Origin: Lethocerus indicus | Taxonomy: Eukaryota > Arthropoda > Insecta > Hemiptera > Belostomatidae | Reading direction: 5' to 3' | NCBI GenBank assembly: GCA_019843655.1 | Contig: JACDQD010000007.1 | Span: 10,909,600-10,973,599, forward strand | DNA: 64,000 bases | In this document: piece after piece, positions 1 through 12,100 of the stretch | Layout: each line of letters begins with the position of its first letter | Numbering within the stretch: position 1 is the stretch's first letter | The notes under the pieces: model-generated | Database searches by the model: none | Seen by the model: only the letters and a program-made list of their open reading frames with translations | Told to the model about the DNA's origin: nothing | Position numbers and translations under genes: made by a program

Positions 1-234
1 ATTACACACTGTAAAATTTATACAAAAACTAGTTCTAATTATATTAAGGATGATGTACGTTTTGTCCATAATGATTGTTTCCATGATGCCACTGCAGTTT
101 TGTCAGGTGATCCATTCTCAAAAGCAACTGCATTGCGCAAGTTGCAAGTGGACAATGGCGCCAATATTATAATTAATAAAACAAATTACAGTGAATTGGA
201 ATGTTCCAGAACTCGTTGGCAATTGCTTTCATAA
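1..234 (+). CDS. Partial CDS, C-terminal end of an unidentified protein (probable last exon)
   Basis: The first frame is open from base 1 for 77 codons and ends at TAA (232-234). The left end of the gene is outside the window, so neither the start nor the splice acceptor can be seen. The residues look like a folded protein rather than low complexity: four cysteines, a central segment FHDATAVLSGDPFSKATALR, an NxT glycosylation sequon (NKT) near residue 60, and the C-terminal tail ECSRTRWQLLS. The cysteines and sequon would fit a secreted or lumenal protein, which is inference. The second frame is also open for about 57 codons, which weakens the case. A possible poly(A) signal lies about 500 bases downstream. 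I do not recognise the family. It could also be a chance open frame or a transposon end. Confidence 0.45.
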   Translation: MTHCKIYTKTSSNYIKDDVRFVHNDCFHDATAVLSGDPFSKATALRKLQVDNGANIIINKTNYSELECSRTRWQLLS

Positions 235-3200
235 TCATACTTGATCTCTCAAAAGATTTCATATTGTTTTACACACAAACAGACACACACTCTAAAATAT
301 ATTATTTAAAAAGTTTATGTTCATTATTTAACTGATTTTAATGTATAAGTCAGGTATGATCGGTTAATATATGTATATTTCGGTATAAAAGTGGGTTTTA
401 AGGCTAAAACGTGTTAGAGGTGATAGGATTTGTGGGGTTCACGAACATTTGAAACACACGTAAATTGTGCGTTGATAATAGATCTTTATTCATTAGCGTC
501 CATGTGTTCAGTAGAATCTAAGATGGAAATAATAGGTTTATGATAGCTAAAATAAGATACATAAATTCGGGAATATGATGCATAAATATGTACAAAATAC
601 TGCGTCGATAGTTGTTTCCTGATCATTATTCATTTTCAATTTCAATTTGTCATCTAAGAAATGAATCAGCGGTTGTGCTTCTTTCTTGTCGAAGTGTACA
701 TCATCGCTCAATATAATTGGTTTTCACCCCAATTTTTCTGAATAAAGAGAAATTCTATCCACTTATTTTATTATTTATTCCATTGTCGATAACCCTTTAA
801 TTATCCGCTTGAATGATCAAAAAGATATTCAATAATTCACTTGAACTATTAAACTAAACAATAGTCCACTTGAATAATAAAACAAAGAAATATTTGAGCG
901 CAATATCGTTACACTCTGATAAGTTATCGCCTCGACTTACCCAACCGGCTGTAATGAAGTTGCACTGCAAAAATATGAGTGATATTTTTATTCAAAATCG
1001 TGTAGCGACAAATTTGTTTTTTTTTTACAAATATTTAATACCGGCTCTCTTGAGGAAGGAATAATAAAAACAAGTTTTTTTTATAGGTCAGCCAACTTTA
1101 AAAAGGTGATTACCTAAGAAATTATATCTGAAATGATACATGCTCAGATCTTACCACGAGAAGCCGGTAGGCGGTAACCATAAACGTTACACCCTACAGT
1201 GTTTAAGGCTACAAACATTCCTCTTTCAGCATCTTCTAACATATATAATATATTAATAATTAGTTTTGTAGAGTTTTCATCAACGTCATCAGTATATTCA
1301 CGTAATCATTAATAAATACATTTCCTCTTCCTTGCATCACAAAAATATGTTTCAAGAATAATAAATTAATTAAAAAAAAACTTAATATTAATAATGTCCC
1401 AACATCCAAGAGTAAACTGAATTATTTCGGGGATTATTACAATTGTTGACAATTGTGTTTGTTGAATATATCATCGCCTTGACTGAATTTCATTTATCCG
1501 AAACCGAAATCGGTTTAGCACAGGACCAAATCAACGAGCGGAGACAGAAGATCACAAGACTGATTGGTCAATAATAAACTTATCTACTTGAAAACTAATT
1601 CCTGAAGTGAGCATGCTGATTTAATCAATATCCGAACAGGAGTTGAATATAATCAAGAACGCGGACGGAATACGGGAATGAGTACAGGGCGAGGCGGGGA
1701 GAGGCTCCGTGTCGTAATCTCATCTAGTAGACGGAAACCCGGCTGATTGACACATCCAATATCATAATCTTATTGGTGTCTACAGCCGACGGCATGGTAA
1801 CGTCATAACACCGAATTATAAGCTACGGCTCTCCCTTTTTTAGAAAGGAAATGGCGTATTTCCCTTCGGTATTCCCCCTGGGCGGGATTCGGCATCACTG
1901 CACAGTTTTACTTACCGTTTCGGGTATCGTAATTTAAATTAAACTATTCCACACTAAAATACGAAATATATCTTATAGGAACAGTATATTTGCAATTTAT
2001 TTATTTGATGCACAAGAATAAATTTGTCAATTACAACGTGAATTTAATGTTGATGAGGACATAACACTAACAGGTTGACATGTTTCCAGTATGGCTTATT
2101 TTATTTAATTTTTATAGTATTTATAAAATACAATCATATACTATTGTAGTATATTTGCATTCATGACATTTTTGTTCATTTTATTTCTAAGCCTCTTGCC
2201 AATTCATTTGTGCAGTTTTGTAGGACCCTACAGTAAGCTAGATGTGTGTAATGTATGTGCCTTATTTATTAATGTGGGGTGTAATTTGTCTGCTATGGAT
2301 GTGGGCGTGTAGTACATGTGGGCTGGGTGTGTGGGATTAATCGCAAAGTATTTTCATGGATCTGATACCGGTACAATATTATTTTAAAAAATAAGATAAT
2401 TTAATTTTATAATTTAAATTTTCATTAGTTAACTTTTAATTCAAAGTCCATTGGAAACTTAGAATATTATAGGCACCAGCACAAAATTAAATTGGGATAG
2501 CAATGATGGAAATTTCGAATAATGATGACAAGTAATCTAACTGGTTGCTAATACATTTCTCAAACTCATAATAATAAAATTTACTTATTTATAATTCAAC
2601 AAAGATATTTGGTCTGTAGGTATTTATTTCTGGGTAACCGATTTATATCATAGAAAAATATGGTGCCTCCAATAAAAAAAAGTATATACAAATGCATATT
2701 AAACATATTCTATTGTACCTAACTACAATTTTATTCTTATATTATTATTTATAATAATGCTATAACTATAACAATATAATAATACTAAATTTATTTTGTT
2801 TTACCTTCACTATATTGTCTATGGAAATTACAAAATTTCAAAGGGTCAAGTTGGCTTTTATTTTGAGTAGTTATTATTATTGTGTATATAAAGATATTTA
2901 TTTTTAAATAAATAATTAAACGTTTTGCAGTAACTACTTGAAGGTTAACGTTAAAAAAAATATAGTCTATGAAATTACAGTGTTGGGAGAGGTGGATATT
3001 GTTTTTAACGAATTTCGTGTTGTTAAGAAATAAAATCGAAGGAACCTTTGTGTGACTTAGTTTGTTCTGTATCACATAGATAGCGAAAGCATCTTGAAAT
3101 GGTCACAGATCTCCAACAAAATTTTCCGTCTTTAAATTTATGTAATAACGAATCAAGGGTTGAAATCTCTTCTTTGAACATTTATTTAATGTTCGTTCGA

Positions 3201-3900
3201 TTATCTTGCACTAGAAATACCTTCTTTTTTTAAATAACTAACTGAATTCGTGATGAAACACGTTAAACCGTAGGAGAACAAGTAATGTATTTCAACGTGC
3301 TTCACAATAACAAAATAAAGAGCATATCTTCTGTGTTAAATAGTGCCAAGTGTAGTTAGGAATTCTTCTTTTAGAAATGAATCATCGATTAAATATGTTT
3401 CCAAATTTAGGCAATGCAATTTTCTGAGCCAAGGTTTCCCCGACCAAAACAAGAATTTGCGGTTCGAATGTCGTCGCATTGATGGCGAAGCCCCATTTTA
3501 ATAAATACTGCTAAAATATTTATAGGTTGTTTATTAAATAATCTATTTAATATATGTGATAGGAATAAAATGTTGGTAAAATTATTTGTTTTGGGCCGCA
3601 CATATACTGAAACTAAAACAAGCGATTACAACTGCGGTTTGCAACATTTTTCAGTTGTCCACAGGCGCCTGTACTGTTACTACTAACTCGGCAAAAACGA
3701 CGTTTTTCGCCGCCAACTAGTTTTTAGGGTGAATCCAGGCTACGTGACCGGCCAGAAGACCGCGAAGAAACAACTTTTGCAATAACTCCGGAATTATTAA
3801 AGGCGGGCTCAAAGTTTTAATTCCCCCCGAAGGACCCGCGATCGAAATTCGGCAGATTGATTTATTTGTCTTTACAAGTTCAGGGCTCGATGTAAAAGTA
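235..3900. other. AT-rich non-coding stretch
   Basis: This stretch would hold the 3' UTR of the left-hand gene, if that gene is real, and then spacer. It is strongly AT-rich with many A and T runs and no ATG-initiated frame worth reporting. A TATAAAAG at 384-391 has no other core-promoter signal. GC content rises near 1660-1900 and again after 3650 towards the promoter candidate. I see no repeat or RNA gene here. Confidence 0.5.
741..746 (+). other. Possible polyadenylation signal AATAAA
   Basis: A canonical hexamer lies in AT-rich sequence about 500 bases after the stop codon at 234. It would give the left-hand gene a 3' UTR of ordinary length. Such hexamers are frequent by chance in AT-rich DNA, so this is only positional support. 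Confidence 0.2.
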
Positions 3901-3929
3901 AGAAACGGTCAATAACCTGCCAATTGCGC

Positions 3930-3966
3930 TATATAAGCAGCGAAGAACGAAAGAACAAATTTCACT
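3930..3966 (+). promoter_or_regulatory. Candidate TATA-type core promoter
   Basis: TATATAAG occupies 3930-3937 and is followed at about the right distance by an initiator-like TTTCACT whose A is at 3964. That spacing, about 34 bases, is slightly longer than the usual 30 or so. The transcript would run rightwards through a CT-rich leader and could be spliced at a GTAAGA donor at 4128, making 3964-4127 a non-coding first exon. No ATG frame of useful length follows before that donor. The opposite strand of the same region carries a coding-like frame (4037-4212), and both readings are unlikely to be right. Confidence 0.35.
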
Positions 3967-4036
3967 GTTTTCGGTAGATCTAGTTTCGGTTGCTGCGCAG
4001 TTTTCTTCTACGTTCCGCTCAAGTTTCAATTTAATA

Positions 4037-4212
4037 TTAAGCAATCAAATTGAAATTGAGGACGGATTGGGATTCAAACGGTTCTGGACCCAGGATCCCA
4101 TTGCCCGTGAGATTTTCCTTCAGTGTGGTAAGAGCCTGGCCTTCAGGATCGATTGTAAGCATGCGAAATGATATTTCTTTCGCTTCAACTGGAACTCGTG
4201 CAATGATCGAGT
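4037..4212 (-). CDS. Possible terminal coding exon, unidentified
   Basis: On the minus strand a pyrimidine-rich stretch ends in an AG at 4214-4213, and the frame then stays open until TAA at 4037-4039, about 58 codons. The peptide has ordinary composition, for example RVPVEAKEISFRMLTIDPEG and then a segment with GPEPFESQS, with no low-complexity bias. The frame is open further upstream to 4309, so the acceptor is a choice rather than a proof. I recognise no domain. The plus-strand promoter candidate overlaps immediately to the left. It may be a real last exon, a decayed transposon gene or chance. Confidence 0.22.
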
Positions 4213-4538
4213 CTAGAGAGCTAGGGGCGGATATTCGCTCAAATTGACGAATCGATGAGCCCCATTTTCGGAAGAATCTATTAGAGGCACAAACTCCTCC
4301 TCCCCACAACTGATGGGTAGGGCGGATCCACCAATTCCTAAATTGTTTTCCCTCTTACACAAATAACGTCGTCCTTGTAAACGATACAGAGACAGACGGC
4401 CGCCGTGCTCGGACACATTTAATCGTAATCACAACGAGTCAAATATATATCCCCGTTCAATACCATGGTGTCAATTTAACTAGTGCAACGATTGTTTGAA
4501 AATACGTTTTCAGACATTTTTAAACACATTTGCTGGAG

Positions 4539-4563
4539 AATTTGCAAGGGTTCCTTGCAAATT
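4539..4563. repeat. Perfect 11-bp inverted repeat with 3-base loop
   Basis: AATTTGCAAGG at 4539-4549 is followed by the loop GTT and then its exact reverse complement at 4553-4563. The foldback is compact and perfect. Short perfect hairpins of this size can arise by chance about once in a window this long, so no function is claimed. Confidence 0.6.
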
Positions 4564-5015
4564 TATTATTTGTGAACGGCACGCGTAAATGGCACAGTAC
4601 GTTGCTCTGACGACGATGGCGAGAAGCAGAAACCGCAGACTGTTCTGAGCCGCAGGAGATAGAAAAATAAGTGTTATTTAAAATACAGCAAAATAAATAC
4701 TTCATAAAAAATATCCTACAGTGTGAGTAACCCGGCGCCAGCAAACCATTTTAGAGAGGAAAAAGGACAGCTACTTGGTGGAAACGTCTAGCAATGATCA
4801 GTTTCATAATTCAGGTACAATCGATGTCGTTTACCCTGTCTAACATTGAATAATTTACGCTCGGCGTAGAGACCACCCTTCAAACGAAGCATCTTACTTC
4901 CTAAAGAATTGCCCCGAAAAAAGAATAGTCTATTCATTTTTCGCGATACCATCACTATAGCAATTGCGTGTAATTTTATTTTATGAATTATAACAAATGA
5001 TTCGATATAAGTATT

Positions 5016-5350
5016 TTATTCGGGGATTAGCCTGATATTTCTCACTCTTCCTACTAAATTATATGCTAGTGTAATAATCTTTCCTTTACTTTGAATGTCC
5101 TTGACGTTGGCAACATTCTTCTCCAGGACAGCATCTCGTCTTTTATCCTGTCTCATTATCATCCAACTCTCGCTTCCATATATGAACTCAGAAAAGACCA
5201 AACTATTTTGTTCGTTTCTCAGGCGTTCTTTGATTTGAAGACTTTATCCATTGACTTCGTAGCGGACTTTGCCATAGCTGTTAATAGGTTGATTTCCGAT
5301 GATGTAGCTGCGTCAGGGGATAATGGATGGATAACAGAGACGAGGGATTC
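5016..5350 (-). mobile_element. Decayed non-LTR retrotransposon fragment (reverse-transcriptase C-terminal part)
   Basis: The minus strand encodes, in two adjacent frames, the region around the conserved LYGSE-W segment found near the end of the reverse-transcriptase region of many animal LINE-like elements. The clearest part reads VFSEFIYGSESWMIMRQDKR, followed by a short tail to a stop at 5016-5018. Just upstream, in another frame, are residues of the preceding helical segment (INLLTAMAKSATKSMDKVFK, then an in-frame stop). At least one frameshift or stop therefore separates the two halves. Only about 110 residues of similarity survive; no endonuclease domain or poly(A) tail could be located. 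It is a dead relic. Confidence 0.6.
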
Positions 5351-5917
5351 AACGAGTGAATTGGGATGAGAAGTGAGAAACCAGGAATGAAACCTAAGGA
5401 AGCGGGATCGTGGCGAATGGTGCGATTAGAAAAACATACCGGGAGTATTAAGGACGGTTCGAAGGACTTCTGAGTGGAATCGCTGGGTGGGGGCGATGTT
5501 GTATGCCTTGGTGGACATAAGGATTTGTAAATCGTGAGTTGAACCGAGCGATGTAAATTCCCCGGAAGTAGAGAAGAAATGAAATATTACCTGGGGGAAA
5601 AATGGTCGTTTCCTCTGCAGCGTTGAACCCCTGAAGGAAGCCGACCTGGACGCGTCTCGGCTGTTGGTGCTCTCCGAATGGCTGAGAGGCTGAAGTCTGC
5701 AAAACTCGACCTGCTTGTTCGTGTACGAACTTATCGACGTCACTCCGCTCCACATGGCGGGCTTCACGGAGGTCTTCCCGACCGACTACGAAGGTGGCAT
5801 TCTTCTATTCCCGTGTACCTGGTACAGTTCGACTATCCAGCTGCCTCATTAGACGCCCGAATAATTTAGAAACTCGCGGAGGACGGCGCTCTGCATATTT
5901 GGCGCCGTTATAATCTG

Positions 5918-5952
5918 ACAGCCGATAATTTGTCGGGATTGATATACTAATC
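5918..5952 (+). repeat. Diverged direct repeat, copy A
   Basis: This 35-base segment beginning ACAGC matches 6277-6311 at 29 of 35 positions by eye, in the same orientation, about 360 bases apart. It contains AATTTGTCG and TAATC in both copies. The nature of the repeat is unknown. Confidence 0.45.
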
Positions 5953-6276
5953 CCCTCGTCGGATTTGAAATACCGATATGATAATATAGCTGATAAAAGA
6001 GGATGTACAAAACAATAAGAATTGTCGTTGCTATTGTGCAGCGGATATTGTATTTAACGCGGTACTATACACTGTTATTGCTGTAGGAGTTAACCTAAGT
6101 ATTGTAATAGTCGATTATACCAACTATAACGTTCTTATTTAAACCAGCACTGAATAATACGGTGTATATGACGTAATAACCAAAATCCTCTAGTCACGTT
6201 ATTGAACGAGATAAGGTCAAGTGTAAACCCTTGCCACTCCATATCGTATTAAGCACATTGTACAGCGGAAACCTGT

Positions 6277-6311
6277 ACAGCTGAGAATTTGTCGAGATCG
6301 ATATCTTAATC
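6277..6311 (+). repeat. Diverged direct repeat, copy B
   Basis: Second copy of the 35-base segment at 5918-5952. A related short string, ATTGTxCAGCGGA, occurs at about 6034 and again at about 6256, suggesting that the interval 5.9-6.35 kb holds several old sub-repeats rather than a single duplication. Confidence 0.45.
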
Positions 6312-6499
6312 ATTAGCGGGATCGTATTGCCGGATCATTAATATTGCCATTAAAGCACTAACACTGGATATCGGATGATATGGTATAGTGTACGAAATCC
6401 GTTCACATTATTGCAAATTTAAGCAGGAATAAAGCAATACACAAGATCACATCCGAACGTTGGCATATGTGTTCGAGAACTCTATCGACTCGTGGTTCG

Positions 6500-8050
6500 A
6501 GAACTAGTGTCTGACCGATGAGGCAGGAGTAACCGCACCATTGTTAACCACTGTCTTTGCACCACTACACAATTCGGGGCACTCTATTTGTTTTCAGGTA
6601 AATATGGCCGACCGTTACGTTGGGTTGTACCGTCTTATTCCCAAAGAGAAAGCAGCGGAGGCTGAAAACTCATAAGCGCGATTTTAACACGCACTAACGC
6701 TACTGATATTAGGTTATAAATACAATGCTGATAATAAAAAACCGTTATAGTAATCAACGAAAGGGAAGGGAGTTGTTTAAATGGCGGCTTCCACTACCGG
6801 CTCGATATGTCGCATCGGTGGCCCGCCGCTTACCACACTGTGCCAACTGACCACTGAGCGGCCGACCGTGGGCTAATTATTTACAGTCGATAAATACAGA
6901 GTATTAATGTTTGGAAAAGGAGTGAAAAAAACGTGATAGCGGCATCGTTATCAGGCAGTCCTAAGCACTCCCATGTTTACTCGCTTTATCTGAGAGGCTA
7001 TCGTGGTCGAGTCCCAGTTGGAAAGCGGATGGCTTTCAATTTACAAACCATTTTTCAGGTTATAAACACGAGTGAAACACAGCGCTCCTTTTTCCGATTT
7101 GCGACATGGCTATATTTTTACGCGCCGTTTATTTAATTAAAAACTGGATATGAAAGTTGTGGAATGATGTTTCCGAGAATCCGTCCGATGATACCCGTAC
7201 GTTTTCTATTTTTAAATAAGTAACATTTTTTAAGAGAGTGTTTTCCCTGTTTCCCTGGGAAAGGGAAAACACGAGTTCCAACTTATATTCGGTCGGATGT
7301 AATTAAACGGGCTCAGTTTTAACAGATAATGGGAGTTATTTCGGTCTCCCCCGTCAATGTTAATTCACCGCCGTATGTAAATGACGGCTGGCGTTTCGGG
7401 AATGGCCGAACAACCGGCTATTAGCCTTTTGAGTTGGGCTAATTCGATTACAGAGAGGGGTTGAAAAAATTTGGCGGGGGATGGGGAGAGAAAGGGATTG
7501 GACCGGTGTCTGGAAATGCGTTTGAGATTGGAAAAAGGTTAGAATCGTTTAACGAGTAATGGTGGCGGTCAACTGGGATGGGGGGTGGGGTTGGGGGTGG
7601 CTCGAAGGGTTGACACGGTATAAATCACAAGCGGTCCAACATAAATCAACGTGGGGAGTTCGGTTTGTTAGTTTAATTCCGACCCGGGTTTCCCTGGGCC
7701 TGACCCAACACACACCTTGCTGACATCCGGACCAATGTATTTTAAAAGTTTTTTTTTTATCCGCGAACAGTGACGGTGTCCCATCCTTTATCCCTATCCG
7801 AGACCCAAGTCAGGTCCATTTCTTAAACTGTATATAAATCGGAGGGAGGTTCTAAGGTCGCGGTGTATAGCAGTGTAAATTTATCGTCCGTCGAACGTAA
7901 ATTTTAAGTTTGGAAAATTTCTTACTATAGTTATTTCACGCTTTAAGTATTCCATTGAAATAAAGTTTCCTCGCTTTGGTCCTATGAGTTTCGGTATTTC
8001 CACATTCGGCATTCATCGATAGTGTAAATAGCCCCTATTCATATCGATAG
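6500..8050. other. Non-coding stretch with G-rich tract
   Basis: Mixed AT-rich and CpG-containing sequence without a supportable gene. A G-rich tract lies at 7575-7600. ATGGCGGC, the core of the Pho/YY1-type motif, occurs at 6781-6788. A TATATAAA at 7831 has no correctly spaced initiator. Confidence 0.4.
7575..7600 (+). other. G-quadruplex-capable tract
   Basis: Four G runs of three or more bases are separated by loops of one or two bases (GGG-AT-GGGGGG-T-GGGG-TT-GGGGG). This satisfies the usual sequence rule for an intramolecular G-quadruplex on the plus strand. Whether it forms or matters in vivo cannot be read from sequence. Confidence 0.5.
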
Positions 8051-8159
8051 CCGGTGGAATTCCTGTACTGTTGTTATTGGCTGAGTATAATCACTCTGAT
8101 GATATACCAAATTGGTTTTTACGAGTGCACGAAATAAAATGTATTACCCTACGTCTTTA

Positions 8160-9110
8160 TTGTTTAACTTCGGGACTGTGGACGGAGAGGTGTCGGATTG
8201 GCGCGAATATGGAGGCTTACTCTATAAGAAAGCTATCGGAACCAAATCCAATCGTAGGCTCCGTTATTTCTCCGGTTTTCTTTACGACCGTAAAAAAATG
8301 CAGTCGCCAGAATTCAATTCAACAGCCCCTCACACTGACACTCGGTCAATCGAAGGGGGAGCCTCTTCGGGCGAATAGATGTCCGAGGGACGGCCAAGTT
8401 CCGGAAACGCTTTTCTCTCGGTTAAGCGCCCAAGAAGACTATTATATTCCCGGGGGAGTGACAACCGTAAATTGTTTCGTCCGCAACAATGGAAAAGGTC
8501 AGAGTGACATCGGAGCCGCGTATATTGCGGGTCCGGGCAGTTAATCTCGTCGCCGACGGGTATAATAATAATAACCGGTGGTGGTGGTGGTGGTGTGGGG
8601 GTTGGGGTGGGGGCCCACGTTTATATTGGGGTAGGAGCGGTGTGGGTAGTGCTAAGCCGGGCGGTGCTTTATGTGGTGGCCTGTGTGTGTGTGTGTGTGT
8701 GTGTGCGGCCGCCCGGCTTATTAACAGACTGTCCGTCACCGACGCGGTAAGCCCGGCTAATACCCGCCGACGACGCGTATCCACTTACCCTTCTCTCATT
8801 TCCTTGTCCCTTTTGTTCCGGGGAAATGTCGTCCGCGCCTTGGCGCAATAAGCGAGGCCTAAATGGCGGCCCATTTTAATGTTAAATGCGCTCGCTTTAT
8901 TAAAATGGAGGCCGGCTATTCCCGGGGCGAACCCTCTCGCTCCCCGTTGCGTATTAAATCTGACGATCGGGCCTCGGGCTCGGACCCCTTCCCGGCCGGG
9001 CTTTATTAATTTGTCCCCTGAATTATTTGAGTCGGTGTACGGCGTTCGACTAACGACGGGGACGGATGATATTGCGATGTTGTCCATTCCATTATACAAC
9101 CGTGTTATTA
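8160..9110. promoter_or_regulatory. CpG-rich block with short tandem repeats
   Basis: GC content and CpG frequency rise well above the flanks. The block holds a (TAA)n tract at 8561-8573 running into (GGT)n at 8576-8595, a (GT)n tract at 8682-8705, an ATGGCGGC motif at 8863-8870, and an inverted repeat with arms 8871-8880 and 8899-8908 (CCATTTTAAT and its complement, 18-base loop). Several frames are open at once because the sequence is CG-rich, so no coding is inferred. An unmethylated regulatory element or promoter would fit, but this is inference from composition. Confidence 0.3.
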
Positions 9111-12100
9111 CGTGTCTTCTCGTCCTGAAAAGAAATCCCTTAATAAATTAGTCCTTACAGCTTCATTTATTTTCGTTTTCATAGAGCAGCGTCTTAGAAC
9201 GTGGGTCTAGTATTCATACTAATTTCTACTTAATAAATGTACGTATATATATGCTACATTTTATGAACTTGTGTCCTTGCGTCGTAAAAAGTTCTTCGGT
9301 TTATTTTTCGAAACAGGGCCCACCGTTGGGTAATGGTGTCGAAACCGCGTGCTCAGGATTTGGCTTCTATTGTAGTCATAGTCTCGGGAGGTTAGAAATG
9401 CGCAGAAGAGAGAGAGGCCGCCGTCGGTACTCTCCGAAGGTACATTGTCGGACACAGACTGAGTACGTCCCCGTCCGAAACGTTGCCTCGGATTCCCCAT
9501 TCGCAGGAGAGGCGACAAAGATTGAAACCTTCGGGGACGCCCCGGAGAAAGAAGAACCACAGTAGGGGAGGGGGACATGAAAGTCTCCCGACATCTTCCG
9601 ATTATTCTAGATATTTAACATCTTCCACTCCGGAAGACTTTTCAGCTCTTGTCACAAGGAGTTGCCATAACAACAGTTCTACACCTCGGGGGGTTTAAGA
9701 AATCTCGCGGGGACTGAGTGCGGCCCCGAAAAAATTGTTTTCGTGACTTCAACACGCGGTAAAATTTTGCATGTTCTCATGGCTATTATCCTTTCACTTA
9801 ATTCTCTTAATATCCGACATACACACTACAATCGCTTTACTTCTTGCATTTTAGCGCTTATTTAAATGTGTATTTCGACTGTTCTCGACGATTATTCCCA
9901 GTTGTTATACGTTCTTTGTTATTTTCAGTACGAAGTTTGTTAATTTAACGCATCCACACCAGTTTCTGCTGTATTTGTACTATCGTGTAATTATTTTATC
10001 GCGTTTCGGTAATCCGTGTACCCTTTTGATTTATTGAAAGGGCTTCGACGAATTTATAATTCGGCCGTGTTGGGCGGCAACCGGCGGGGTGGATAATCTG
10101 ATTGTGAACTAAGTTAGGTGAGTTGGGGGTGGTTAAGGGGTTGAAGGGAGCACCGCTCAAGGTTGTGTCGGAGCGATTGTGTCTCCTGGGCAAACATCGG
10201 TCCCGACCGTTTCAACATTTAATTAGTTTCCCCCTCCAATCGAAGTCCGGTCACCGTCTCCTAGTTGGATTCGCATTTTAACAGAAATGAGGTTTTTAAA
10301 CGGTATATAATTTTGTCTCGGAGCGGGACTCAAAATTCGAGTTTGTAAAAGTTTACCGACCGCGGCCTACGAAGATTGAACATATTTAGGCGCGATCCGC
10401 CCCTCCCCCTCCTACACCTCCTCCGCATCTCTCGGGCCCCTTTGACAAACTATCTGCCGGCTTAAGGTTATGATACCCCGGGCCTAACTATCTTGATTTA
10501 ATAATGAAAGTTATGCCGGGGTTATGAGATTGACCCGACGGAGATTTTCTCTAAACAAGTCGGATTCGATTATAAAGTTTCCTAATGGATAAAAGCCTTC
10601 GGTTCAAAGAATAACCCGATTTTCCCTCGACCCCGAGATGGAATTAACTTCGCCTGTATTGTTGTCATTCATAGCGCTGAGTGTTTCAAAATTGAACCGT
10701 TTAAAAGGGTTTCAAAATTGTTTACTAAACAAACTTGTCAAGTTTGATTTGAGATTTATAATATCAGAGTCTTTACCTGAAATCTTACCGATTTAATCTT
10801 AATGGCTTCTGTTGCCGAAACACATTTTGGCTTGATATAGTTTCCAAGACAACCCAGAAGTTATTAATGAAGAGTAATTATAATAGAATTTCGAATCATT
10901 GTAAAATATCACTTCGTTTGTTATAATATATGTCTGAATTGGTTTCGATCTTAATGGTACTATACACGCTTCAACAAACACTATTTGTTACTACATAATT
11001 ACACTAACTAAACTAACTAAGCTTTTCTTCGAATTTTTATCGAATTTTATTTAACGTTTTGTGCAAGGGTATTTGCAGAAAAGTAAATAAAACTCCAAGA
11101 GAACATTGACGGCGCATGGGTCGATATTCCTGAAAAGTAATGTATTTAATGTATAGTAAAATGGCAGAATAATATAATGGTATATTTAAGCATACCCCGC
11201 GAATCTTCGTTAGGGACACTTTTCCTCGTTTCCACGTTCTCTCTGCGCGGACGTCCATCCGCTCCGAGAGCTGGAAAGCGCTTCCGTAATAAGCCTTCCT
11301 ACTAGTGTATTAGGAGTTTCGGTTGACTAATCTTTGGCCGTAAGCCAAAGAGGAGTAATAGCAGTTTGGGCCGATTGAAAGTAATGAAATTTTTCGGCGT
11401 CTCCCCCACTGACGTATGGGGGTCTGTACGGGGGACGGCGTTCTCCGGAGGGACTTCTAATCCTGGGAAGATTGCGGCCTCAGCAAGAGATGGCCCGACC
11501 GACATGCAGGTGGTGGCGGGGGGCGGGCCGGCGACGCTTGCATCATTTATACGGTGCCGCAGTCCCCACCTTATCCGTGTTACTGATAATTGGCCGTCAC
11601 CCACCTCCGATCTATTATTCAAAGCTCCTGCCGTCTAAGTCGGGGAGGGGACGCCGATTGATTCTGAGTCACAGTCTAATCCGCAACAATGTCCTCCCCG
11701 TCCCGGTCACAGCCCCCATAACCAATTTTAGTCCCTCGATCCAGCCGTCGCCGGGCGGACTCCGAGCGGATGAAATTTTAATAGGCCTCAGACTCGCGGG
11801 GTATCGCCGACAATTTGGGACCGCTCCCCCTTCGGCTTGTGCCGGCTAGGAAACTCTTGACGTCGCATAAACCGCTACCCCTCCCCCTCTAGCCGTTAAT
11901 TCCATTATGTCCTCCTCGGATCGGGCGAGGGGCGGAAGAGGGTGAGGGTAGACGGACCGAGAGGAATTGTTTGTTGTCTTGTCTCGCTGAATAAGGGCAC
12001 GATTCCGGGTCCGGACGGTTGAGAAGGGTAAAATAAAAGCTGACGGCGAGTTGTCACCCGCTCCGGGCAAAGGGAGCTCTACCGAACTCCCTCGCTGATT

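Noticed and set aside
384..391. TATAAAAG soon after the left-hand stop codon.
   Set aside because: No initiator at the right spacing and no coding frame downstream; AT-rich chance match is likely.
8071..8544. 157-codon plus-strand frame.
   Set aside because: It starts at TTG, overlaps another open plus frame and a CpG-rich block with frames open on both strands, and shows no recognisable domain.
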